A stretch of DNA of 64,000 nucleotides from Desulfovibrio ferrophilus (lineage in GTDB: Bacteria; Desulfobacterota; Desulfovibrionia; Desulfovibrionales; Desulfovibrionaceae). The first letter of the stretch is position 1. Every line of letters begins with the position of its first letter. Position numbers and translations under genes: made by a program. The DNA is taken from positions 1,101,501-1,165,500 of the forward strand of contig NZ_AP017378.1 in assembly GCF_003966735.1 (NCBI RefSeq). The letters are read 5' to 3'. This document shows, one piece after another, positions 9,490-16,165 of the stretch. Under the pieces are notes generated by a model. That model was not told where the DNA came from, did not search any database, and worked only from the letters and a program-made list of their open reading frames with translations.

Positions 9490-9518
9490 AAGGCGTTTCC
9501 CACGGGAGACGCCTTTTT
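9490..9518 (+). terminator. Rho-independent terminator after cheZ
   Basis: Stem AAGGCGT/ACGCCTT with a 12-base loop, followed by a T run, 28 bases after the cheZ stop. Confidence 0.85.
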
Positions 9519-9535
9519 CTTTCGTGTCTTTCAAC

Positions 9536-9570
9536 AAAATGACCGCTTTCCAAAGGAAAGCGGTCATTTT
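9536..9570. terminator. Bidirectional terminator between cheZ and mgtE
   Basis: A near-perfect 35-base palindrome, aaaatgaccgctttcc, an AAA loop, and its complement ending in TTTT. It can end cheZ transcripts on the plus strand and mgtE transcripts on the minus strand. Confidence 0.85.
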
Positions 9571-9640
9571 GATTTTCTGCTGATATTCCGGACATTAAGC
9601 TTTTTTGTAGCAACAAAGAAGCTGGCGGCTTGGGGATAAC

Positions 9641-10975
9641 CTAGAGCAGGAACATATTGGCTAGTCCCAAAAACAGGAAGAAGCCCATGGTGTCCGTGAC
9701 CGTGGTCACGAAGATGGATGACGCCTGAGCAGGATCACGTCCCAACATCTTCAGGATGATGGGGAACATGGCTCCCGATGCATTACCCACAATCAAATCA
9801 AGGGCCAGGGCCACTGCCATGACACCAGCCAGCAATGGTTGATGGGTCAGCAGGAACACACCAATAAAGATCAACAAGCCCATGACCAAACCATTGACGA
9901 CACCAATCTTGGATTCGCGCCACACGGCGTACCAGGCTCGTTTTGGGTCCCAGCCTTCCATGGCCAACTGGCGAATCATCATTGCCAGGGACTGGTGCCC
10001 TGCATTGCCCGCCAGGTTGGCGACCATTGGCATCAAAACGGCCAGAATGGTAATTTGAGCGATGGTTCCCTCGAACCGATAGACCACCAGTGCCGCCACG
10101 ATGGAGTTGGCGATGTTGACGATCAGCCAGGGTAAACGGAGCGCAACTGAACGCAGCCAGGGGGTATCAACGGTCTCATCCTGACCGGCACCCACCATAC
10201 CCAGCATATCCTCACTGGCCTCCTCATGAATGATATCCATAACATCATCATGGGTAACCACGCCCATCAGACGGCCTTCATAGTCGACAACAGGCACAGC
10301 AAGGAAGTTGTAGTGGCGCAGCAGGTGTGCGACGTCCTCTTTGTCGGTGTCGTAAAGGGTCGTCACCAGTTGCTGGTTCTCCAGCATCTCACGCAGGGGC
10401 TTGCGTGGCCGGGCCAACATGAGGTTGCGCAGGGAGACCACACCCACCAGCGTTTCAACACTGTCCACAATATAGGCGTAGTAGGGAATTTCGGATTCTT
10501 CAGCTGCCCGGCGAATGAGCGTGATGGCCTGATCAGCGGTGAGATTTTGATCCACCACCGTGATTTCGGTGTTCATGACACCGCCAGCCGTATCCGGATC
10601 AAACGTCATCAGCGTTTCGATCTCGGCGGCTTCCTCACTTTCCACGCGATTGAGCAGTTGCTGCTTGTGGGCATCATCCAGATCGTCCAGCACGTCTGCA
10701 GCATCATCGGGAGACATCTGCTCAAGGATATCGGCAGCGAGGTCAGGAGCAAGAGAGCGCATCAGTCTGGCGCGATCGTGCTTCTCCATCTCTGAGAGAA
10801 ATTCGGCGGCATCCTCAAGATCAAGACCTCTGACGACCTCTACCTGGTCGGCCAGGGGCAGGTCTTCGATGACGTCTGCACCGTCGGCTGGGTGAGCGTA
10901 TTCCAACTCAGCCAGATGGGCTTCTGTCCGCTGGATTTCCTGCTCGTTATGAGCGATAGTTTCGTTCTTCGACAT
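9641..10975 (-). CDS. mgtE: Magnesium transporter MgtE
   Basis: 444 residues. MgtE is a dimeric Mg2+ channel gated by cytosolic Mg2+. The order is the usual one: an acidic N-terminal superhelical domain (to about 130) rich in LxxMxPDDAADVL repeats, a CBS pair (about 135-255, with TAGGVMNTE at its start), and a C-terminal five-helix membrane domain with PMVANLAGNAGHQSLAM. Several Asp/Glu residues at the domain interfaces could bind regulatory Mg2+. The ATG at 10975 has AGGAG 4 bases upstream; 30 further codons upstream are open but lack a good start. Divergent from nadC. Confidence 0.95.
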   Translation of the reverse strand: MSKNETIAHNEQEIQRTEAHLAELEYAHPADGADVIEDLPLADQVEVVRGLDLEDAAEFLSEMEKHDRARLMRSLAPDLAADILEQMSPDDAADVLDDLDDAHKQQLLNRVESEEAAEIETLMTFDPDTAGGVMNTEITVVDQNLTADQAITLIRRAAEESEIPYYAYIVDSVETLVGVVSLRNLMLARPRKPLREMLENQQLVTTLYDTDKEDVAHLLRHYNFLAVPVVDYEGRLMGVVTHDDVMDIIHEEASEDMLGMVGAGQDETVDTPWLRSVALRLPWLIVNIANSIVAALVVYRFEGTIAQITILAVLMPMVANLAGNAGHQSLAMMIRQLAMEGWDPKRAWYAVWRESKIGVVNGLVMGLLIFIGVFLLTHQPLLAGVMAVALALDLIVGNASGAMFPIILKMLGRDPAQASSIFVTTVTDTMGFFLFLGLANMFLL

Positions 10976-11126
10976 GGCGCTCCTGAGGTATACCAAATGC
11001 TTTGGAAGGTCAAAACCTACCGTGGCTTGACGGCACAATGGCTTTGCCGTACCCCCGGTCCACAAAACCTAGCGGAGCAAACAGTTTCAAGAGTTCCGCT
11101 GTTACGAACATCAAGGCCCGCCAACC

Positions 11127-11999
11127 ATGACCCAGATGAATTTTTCAAGCTTCTTTCAAGGTAAAGCTTTTGAGTATCTCCAACAAGCCTTACGCCTTGC
11201 CCTTGACGAGGATGGACAGGATCTTACCAGTGACGCCCTGTTTTCTCCAGAAGTCATGGCAGAGGCCGAAATAGTTGCCAAGGAACAAACCCTGGTGGCA
11301 GGATTGCCTTTGACTTTTATGATTTTAGACATGGTTCAGGAGCATTGCGGGCAGGGAACCACCCTGCTGGCAGATGAAGGCTCTTTGGTTGAACCCGGAA
11401 CCATCGTCGCCACGATCAAGGCCCCGGCCCGGGTCATTTTGAAGGCTGAAAGAGTTATCCTTAATTATATCTGCCACTTGTCTGGAGTCGCCAACCTGAC
11501 AAAGACGTATGTTGAGCGCATGGGTGAAACCAGCACACGTTTGCTGGACACCCGAAAGACTCTGCCCGGTTTACGTCATGCCGAAAAATACGCCGTCTTG
11601 CTGGGCGGAGGCAAAAATCATAGGATGGACTTGGAGCAGATGCTTATGCTCAAGGACAACCATATCGACCGTGCCGGAGGAATTACTCCTGCGGTGCAGG
11701 CCCTCCGGGCCGCCTATTCACCCTGCCCTCCCATCGAAGTGGAGTGCCGGACACCGGATGAAGTCCAAGAGGCGGCTTCCTTATCCGTCACGCGGATCAT
11801 GCTCGACAACATGCCCATCAGCAAACTGCAAAAGGTCCTGTCCCTGATTCCAGAAGGCATTGAAACCGAAGTCAGCGGAGGCGTGAACCTTGAGACCATT
11901 ACAGCAATCGCCCAGGCCGGACCGGATTTCGTTTCCGTGGGCCGACTGACTCATTCCGCACCTGCGGCGGACTACAGCATGCGGATTCGCATCGCATAG
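11127..11999 (+). CDS. nadC: Nicotinate-nucleotide pyrophosphorylase (carboxylating)
   Basis: 290 residues. NadC converts quinolinate and PRPP to nicotinate mononucleotide, the third step of de novo NAD synthesis. Recognisable segments include the N-terminal DGQDLTSDALF motif, LDTRKTLPGLRHAEKYAV, the GGGKNHRMDL substrate loop and LMLKDNHI. The C-terminus ends in a standard barrel strand (PDFVSVGRLTHS). The ribosome-binding site is weak; the in-frame ATG at 11136 is an alternative. It is first of the nadC-nadA-nadB operon, with 9 bases before nadA. Confidence 0.96.
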   Translation: MTQMNFSSFFQGKAFEYLQQALRLALDEDGQDLTSDALFSPEVMAEAEIVAKEQTLVAGLPLTFMILDMVQEHCGQGTTLLADEGSLVEPGTIVATIKAPARVILKAERVILNYICHLSGVANLTKTYVERMGETSTRLLDTRKTLPGLRHAEKYAVLLGGGKNHRMDLEQMLMLKDNHIDRAGGITPAVQALRAAYSPCPPIEVECRTPDEVQEAASLSVTRIMLDNMPISKLQKVLSLIPEGIETEVSGGVNLETITAIAQAGPDFVSVGRLTHSAPAADYSMRIRIA

Positions 12000-12008
12000 G
12001 ACAAACAA

Positions 12009-13040
12009 ATGAGCGAAAGTCACTCCAAGATCATTACCAATATCAAGGCTGAATTGGGTAGCAGGCTGACCATCATGGGCCATCACTACCAAAATGATCA
12101 CGTCATCCAACATTGTGATCTCCGTGGTGATTCCCTGGAACTGGCTCGCAAGGTTCCCGGCTTGAAATCCGAATACATCGTCTTTTGCGGGGTCAGCTTC
12201 ATGGCCGAGACAGCAGCCATGCTGGCCTCGGATCAGCAAAAGGTCATTCTGCCCGCACCCGAGGCCGGGTGTGTCATGTCGGACATGGCCCCTTGGGCCC
12301 TGCTGGACGCCGTGATGCGTAAACTCACCGCTGATGGACGCCGGGTCACCCCTCTGGCTTACGTCAATACCGAAGCCGCCATCAAATCCGTTGTGGCGAA
12401 CTACGGCGGCTCGGTCTGCACTTCTGCCAATGCCGAGACCATGCTCAAATGGGCACGCGAGCAAGGTGATGGCGTGTTGTTCCTGCCGGATGCCAATCTC
12501 GGGATGAACACGGCAAATCGCCTTGGCATCCCTGAATCAAAATGGGCACGGTTGGATGTTTCCGGCATGGCCAAGAATCTAAATCCAGAAGATCTGGCTG
12601 ATAAAGAAATGCTTCTCTGGCCGGGACTGTGCGTCATTCACAAGCGCTTCAAGGCTGAACAGATTGATGAAATCCGACACAGAGACCCCGATGCCCTGGT
12701 GGTGGTTCATCCCGAGTGCCATCCCGACGTGGTTGCCAAGGCTGATGCCGACGGTTCTACCTCCTTCATCATCAAGTATGTGGAAGAAGCGCCCCCTGGT
12801 GCAGCCATCTACATCGGCACCGAGATCAATCTCGTGGAGCGTCTGGCCAAACAGTATCGCAACGAAAAACTTGTTCGGCCTCTGTATCCCAGCCGCTGTC
12901 TGAACATGGCCAAGACGACCGAAGAAGTCCTGGCAGCGACGTTACAAGACCTTGATGGTATCGACGCCGTGACCGTGCCTGGAGACGTTGCCCACAAGGC
13001 AACGGTGGCTATCGAACGCATGCTGGATATCTGCAGTTGA
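12009..13040 (+). CDS. nadA: Quinolinate synthase
   Basis: 343 residues. NadA condenses iminoaspartate with dihydroxyacetone phosphate to quinolinate using a [4Fe-4S] cluster. The three cluster cysteines are Cys88 in GCVMSDM, Cys208 in GLCVIHKRF and Cys297 in RCLNMAK. HHYQNDHV near the N-terminus and HPECHP match the substrate site. The protein sits between nadC and nadB, so the operon supplies all three enzymes from aspartate to NaMN. The cluster is oxygen sensitive, which suits an anaerobe. Confidence 0.97.
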   Translation: MSESHSKIITNIKAELGSRLTIMGHHYQNDHVIQHCDLRGDSLELARKVPGLKSEYIVFCGVSFMAETAAMLASDQQKVILPAPEAGCVMSDMAPWALLDAVMRKLTADGRRVTPLAYVNTEAAIKSVVANYGGSVCTSANAETMLKWAREQGDGVLFLPDANLGMNTANRLGIPESKWARLDVSGMAKNLNPEDLADKEMLLWPGLCVIHKRFKAEQIDEIRHRDPDALVVVHPECHPDVVAKADADGSTSFIIKYVEEAPPGAAIYIGTEINLVERLAKQYRNEKLVRPLYPSRCLNMAKTTEEVLAATLQDLDGIDAVTVPGDVAHKATVAIERMLDICS

Positions 13041-13054
13041 ACCAAGGGACCCAC

Positions 13055-14641
13055 ATGAACAGCTATCGCTTGAAAACTCAGGTTTTGATCATCGGCACGG
13101 GTATTGCGGGAAGTACCGCTGCCCTGACCCTTGCCGACGCGGGCCTGGAAGTTACACTCATTACTGCAGACGACAAACCCGATGGCGGCAATACGACCCT
13201 GGCTCAAGGAGGTATTGTCTACAAGGCTGAAGACGAAGACCCACGCGATCTGGAAAAAGACATCTTGACTGCGGGCTGGAAGCTCAACAACCCACGGGCC
13301 GTACGCTACCTAGCCAGAAAAGGGCCTCAGGCCGTTGAAGAAATGCTTCTGGAGCGACTGGGAGTGAAGTTCGCCCTCAGCGAGGACGGAAGCTACGATC
13401 TGATCCGTGAGGGCGGTCATGGCAAGGGGCGCATCCTGCACTGCGCCGATTACTCCGGCCGGGCCATCATGGACAAACTCATGGCCGCCGTCCAGGAACA
13501 CCCCGGAATCAACCTGCTTACACGTCGAACCGCTGTAGACCTCCTGACCAGCCACCACCACGCCAACAGTCTGGAATTCAAGTACCAACTGACCAATCAG
13601 TGCTGCGGAGCCTACATTTTCAACCAAGAACTGGGACAGGTGGAGACCATCCTTGCCGATTATACTCTGCTGGCCACCGGCGGCATCGGCCAGATCTATC
13701 TGCACACAACCAACACTTCGTCCAGTATCGGTTCGGGCATGGTCATGGCCGCACGAGCCAAGGCCAAAACCATCAACGCCGAATACGTCCAGTTTCACCC
13801 CACTTCACTCTTTCACCGCGCGCACCGCAAATTCCTGGTTTCTGAAGCCGTTCGCGGAGCGGGAGCCAAGCTCATCAACTCCAAGGGCGAAGCCTTCATG
13901 CAGCGCTATGATTCCCGAGCCGACCTGGCTCCACGTGATATCGTAACCCGCGCCATTCAGGAAGAAATGCTTAGTTTGGGCGACGACTGCGTGTATCTGG
14001 ACGCTGTGAACCACGTCTCACGAGACCTGGAAAACAGCTTCCCGACCATCAATGCCAAGTGCCTCGAGATCGGTGTGGACATGACCAAGGAGTCCATCCC
14101 TGTGGTGCCAGCGGCACACTACTTCTGCGGCGGCATTCTGACCGATGTGCGTGGCCGTACTACTCTGTCGCGTCTGTATGCAGGTGGCGAATGCTCCTGC
14201 ACCGGAGTGCACGGAGCCAATCGTCTCGCCAGCACCTCCCTGCTGGAGGGACTTCTGTGGGGAATCTCGGCAGGCAAGGATATCGCTGGCCGCTACAGCA
14301 AGAAGACCACCCTGTCCCGACGCTTGGCTGATTCCATCCCTGACTGGGTAAACCCGGGTGACGTCAAGAACGAAGACCCGGCGCTGATCGCACAAGACTG
14401 GGCAACCCTGCGCCACACCATGTGGAATTATGTGGGCATCACCCGGACCGACGCCAGACTGCACCGGGCCTTTGATGATATGCGTAGTCTGTATAGGCAC
14501 TTGCAGGACTTCTACAAGTCTACCCCCATGTCGAAAGACATCATCGACCTTTTCCATGGAGCCTACGCAGCCTATATTGTGACTCTGGCTGCATTGCGCA
14601 ATACCGAAAGCAATGGCTGCCACTATCGCATTCAACAATAG
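13055..14641 (+). CDS. nadB: L-aspartate oxidase
   Basis: 528 residues. NadB is a flavoenzyme that oxidises aspartate to iminoaspartate, the substrate of NadA. In an anaerobe fumarate is the likely electron acceptor. The FAD fingerprint is IIGTGIAGSTAALTLADAG near residue 12. The succinate-dehydrogenase/fumarate-reductase-like active-site region includes QFHPTSLF, GGIGQIY and VPAAHYFCGGI. The C-terminal helical domain is complete. I chose the ATG at 13055 for the AAGGGA upstream; a TTG at 13037 overlapping the nadA stop is possible. A terminator follows. Confidence 0.96.
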   Translation: MNSYRLKTQVLIIGTGIAGSTAALTLADAGLEVTLITADDKPDGGNTTLAQGGIVYKAEDEDPRDLEKDILTAGWKLNNPRAVRYLARKGPQAVEEMLLERLGVKFALSEDGSYDLIREGGHGKGRILHCADYSGRAIMDKLMAAVQEHPGINLLTRRTAVDLLTSHHHANSLEFKYQLTNQCCGAYIFNQELGQVETILADYTLLATGGIGQIYLHTTNTSSSIGSGMVMAARAKAKTINAEYVQFHPTSLFHRAHRKFLVSEAVRGAGAKLINSKGEAFMQRYDSRADLAPRDIVTRAIQEEMLSLGDDCVYLDAVNHVSRDLENSFPTINAKCLEIGVDMTKESIPVVPAAHYFCGGILTDVRGRTTLSRLYAGGECSCTGVHGANRLASTSLLEGLLWGISAGKDIAGRYSKKTTLSRRLADSIPDWVNPGDVKNEDPALIAQDWATLRHTMWNYVGITRTDARLHRAFDDMRSLYRHLQDFYKSTPMSKDIIDLFHGAYAAYIVTLAALRNTESNGCHYRIQQ

Positions 14642-14668
14642 TCCGGTCGTTTTGAATCCTGTCCTTTG

Positions 14669-14696
14669 AAGCGGTGCCTACGGTGCCGCTTTTTTA
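14669..14696 (+). terminator. Terminator after the nadCAB operon
   Basis: Stem AAGCGG/CCGCTT, 10-base loop, then TTTTTT, 28 bases downstream of nadB. Confidence 0.85.
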
Positions 14697-14790
14697 TTTC
14701 CTCTCTTTTTTTTGCACCCTCCATTTCAATCTGTCTTTTCCCTTTCATATTATGCTATTCTTGGAGAACATATTAATCAGGAGGCAAGCC

Positions 14791-15201
14791 ATGAAACAAT
14801 GGATCAAGGTAATGATGTTGATCGCTCTGTCGATCATCTGGACAGGTTCGAATATGCAGGCGTCAGCGGAGCAAATACTCCCCGAAGGTTCATTCCTCGT
14901 GGCGCAGGACGACACCCAAGCCGATGAGGATTCATATCGCCAGGAGAGAATGGAAAACCTACAGAAGCAACATAAACAGGAAGCAGAAGCTCTCAGGGCA
15001 AAACATAAAACCGAAATGCAGGAACTTCGCGACAAGCACAAAACAGAAAGGGAAGCTCTGCACAATGAAATCAAGCAGGACAAAAAGCAGATGCGTGAAC
15101 AACGCAAGGAAGAAAATAAAGCCCAAAGGGCCTTGAAAAAGGAAGAACGGAAAAGTTCAAAAAAGATCTCAAAGGGTAAAAAGACCGATTCGGATGATTA
15201 A
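14791..15201 (+). CDS. Hypothetical secreted coiled-coil protein
   Basis: 136 residues, not recognised. Residues 1-27 form a signal peptide (IALSIIWTGSNMQASAEQ). From about residue 48 onward the protein is almost all charged residues with repeating KHKTE/RDKHKTE heptads, a long single-helix or coiled-coil pattern, and a very basic Lys/Ser end. An excellent CAGGAGG precedes the ATG. It is flanked by the nad terminator and by the 3' end of the converging predicted small RNA. A periplasmic structural or chaperone-like role would be a guess. Confidence 0.7.
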   Translation: MKQWIKVMMLIALSIIWTGSNMQASAEQILPEGSFLVAQDDTQADEDSYRQERMENLQKQHKQEAEALRAKHKTEMQELRDKHKTEREALHNEIKQDKKQMREQRKEENKAQRALKKEERKSSKKISKGKKTDSDD

Positions 15202-15248
15202 TCCAGGTTATCCTCTCGCAGGTTCTTCCATTGAATCAGATTTTCCCT

Positions 15249-15283
15249 CAAAAAGACCCCGGCCCCTTGAACAGGGGCCGGGG
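15249..15283 (-). terminator. Terminator of the predicted small RNA
   Basis: On the minus strand a perfect 10-bp stem, CCCCGGCCCC/GGGGCCGGGG, with a 7-base loop is followed by TCTTTTT. No T run exists on the plus side, so it serves minus-strand transcription only. Confidence 0.85.
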
Positions 15284-15385
15284 GGAGGGTTTCGCAGGAT
15301 TCCTCGGGGGGGACGAGGAACCCCTTGAGGGGCATATGGACTGAGGAGGAGTGTCCTATCGAAGGAGTTTGCGTTGCCTTCGTTG
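15249..15385 (-). ncRNA. Predicted small RNA with C/U-rich hairpin loops
   Basis: About 137 nt with no open reading frame of note. In transcript order the hairpins are as follows. Hairpin 1 (15382-15360) is CGAAGG/CCTTCG. Hairpin 2 (15356-15338) is GGAC/GTCC with loop ACTCCTCCTCA. Hairpin 3 (15332-15321) is CCCC/GGGG. Hairpin 4 (15320-15300) is TTCCTCG/CGAGGAA with loop TCCCCCC. A single-stranded CCCTCC tract follows, then a Rho-independent terminator. The loop of hairpin 2 contains CCTCCT, the exact complement of the Shine-Dalgarno core AGGAGG. Multi-hairpin RNAs with exposed anti-Shine-Dalgarno loops are known in other bacteria as translational repressors; that role here is inferred. A terminator at 15541-15570 isolates it from the upstream gene, so it must have its own promoter. 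Confidence 0.7.
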
Positions 15386-15395
15386 CAAGACATAT

Positions 15396-15411
15396 TACAA
15401 TCGCCGTGCCA
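15396..15411 (-). promoter_or_regulatory. Sigma-54-like promoter of the small RNA
   Basis: The minus strand reads TGGCACG-GCGA-TTGTA. The -24 element is perfect, the spacing is right, and the -12 element has T in place of the usual C of TTGC. The expected start is near 15385, just before the first hairpin. A TAATAT at 15397-15392 could instead be a sigma-70 -10 box, but no good -35 box lies 17 bases upstream. Confidence 0.5.
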
Positions 15412-15472
15412 AAAACTATCCTATTGATATTTATACATTAAATAAACTTAAGTGTTTGAAACAGACTCGGCT

Positions 15473-15533
15473 TGTGCAGCATTATGCACAGCAATGTGCA
15501 GCAGTCCGTGCCGCGTATTGCACATCTTGCACA
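15473..15533. promoter_or_regulatory. TGTGCA half-site cluster (possible activator site)
   Basis: A perfect dyad TGTGCA-N6-TGCACA at 15473-15490 is followed by three more half-sites, TGTGCA at 15495 and TGCACA at 15519 and 15528. The dyad centre lies about 97 bp upstream of the expected small-RNA start, a usual distance for a sigma-54 enhancer-binding protein. AT-rich DNA with a TATCAA element (minus strand, 15429-15424) lies between the dyad and the promoter and could bind IHF. Confidence 0.5.
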
Positions 15534-15540
15534 TCTTCAC

Positions 15541-15570
15541 AAAAAAGCCCCGGTCCATTGGACCGGGGCT
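15541..15570 (-). terminator. Terminator of the lipoprotein gene at 15595
   Basis: Perfect 11-bp stem AGCCCCGGTCC/GGACCGGGGCT with a 3-base loop, followed on the minus strand by TTTTTT. Confidence 0.88.
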
Positions 15571-15594
15571 GACTATTTGAATTAAAAAATGAAA

Positions 15595-16044
15595 TTATTC
15601 CGAGTTCTTGAACAAGGCTATGATCTTCCACTGCCCTTCGCAGTCACGCAGCAAATACCAAAAACGCTGCTTTCCATCAGCACGAGTCACTTCCTGTACG
15701 ACTTCCATATCCTCGGCCACGATAACCACCGAGGCTCCATCGTAGACAGACATTCGCTCGCCTTTGAACAACGTGGGGCGAACAGTCACAATGTTGTGGT
15801 CTGTCCACTCACCGAGGCGCCCAAAAAAGGCTTTACGTTCGACCAAAGGCCAGGAGGCGGGGAAACAACGAGCCGCATCCTCGGCAGTCTCTGCCGTTGT
15901 ATATGTTTCAACGGCAGCCTTGGGGTTTGAAAACTCCCATCTGGCGGTCACATCACGCCAAGAGCACCCCGATGACACCAGCGCCCCGCACATGACCGAG
16001 GCGAACAATATCCAGCGAAATATGATACGCATTGTTGTTTGCAT
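15595..16044 (-). CDS. Hypothetical lipoprotein
   Basis: 149 residues. A hydrophobic signal (FRWILFASVMCGALVSSGC) ends in a lipobox cysteine. The mature part contains an alternating strand/helix pattern with YDGASVVIVAEDMEVV and ends QRFWYLLRDCEGQWKI, resembling the compact NTF2-like fold of small periplasmic lipoproteins; this is only a resemblance. GGAA precedes the ATG at 16044; in-frame ATGs at 16062 and 16032 are alternatives. It lies downstream of secDF but behind a terminator, so it is probably a separate transcript. Confidence 0.75.
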   Translation of the reverse strand: MQTTMRIIFRWILFASVMCGALVSSGCSWRDVTARWEFSNPKAAVETYTTAETAEDAARCFPASWPLVERKAFFGRLGEWTDHNIVTVRPTLFKGERMSVYDGASVVIVAEDMEVVQEVTRADGKQRFWYLLRDCEGQWKIIALFKNSE

Positions 16045-16105
16045 TGGGTTTCCATACTTCATTGCTGTCACACTCTCAACAGGCCGTTTCGCCTCTTCTG
16101 ACCAA

Positions 16106-16141
16106 CGAAAACGCCCGGCCCCGCAGATGCGGAACCGGGCG
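16106..16141 (-). terminator. Terminator after secDF
   Basis: The minus strand reads CGCCCGG..CCGC-loop-GCGG..CCGGGCG followed by TTTTC, 25 bases past the secDF stop. Confidence 0.85.
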
Positions 16142-16165
16142 ATATCTATCTATTATAACCAACAG

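Noticed and set aside
11100-11140. Use of the ATG at 11136 as nadC start
   Set aside because: Neither ATG has a good ribosome-binding site; the first keeps the usual N-terminal length.
15285-15380. Possible plus-strand small peptide behind GAGGAGGAG
   Set aside because: The GA-rich stretch is the complement of the small-RNA loop, and the plus strand lacks a terminator and a convincing frame.
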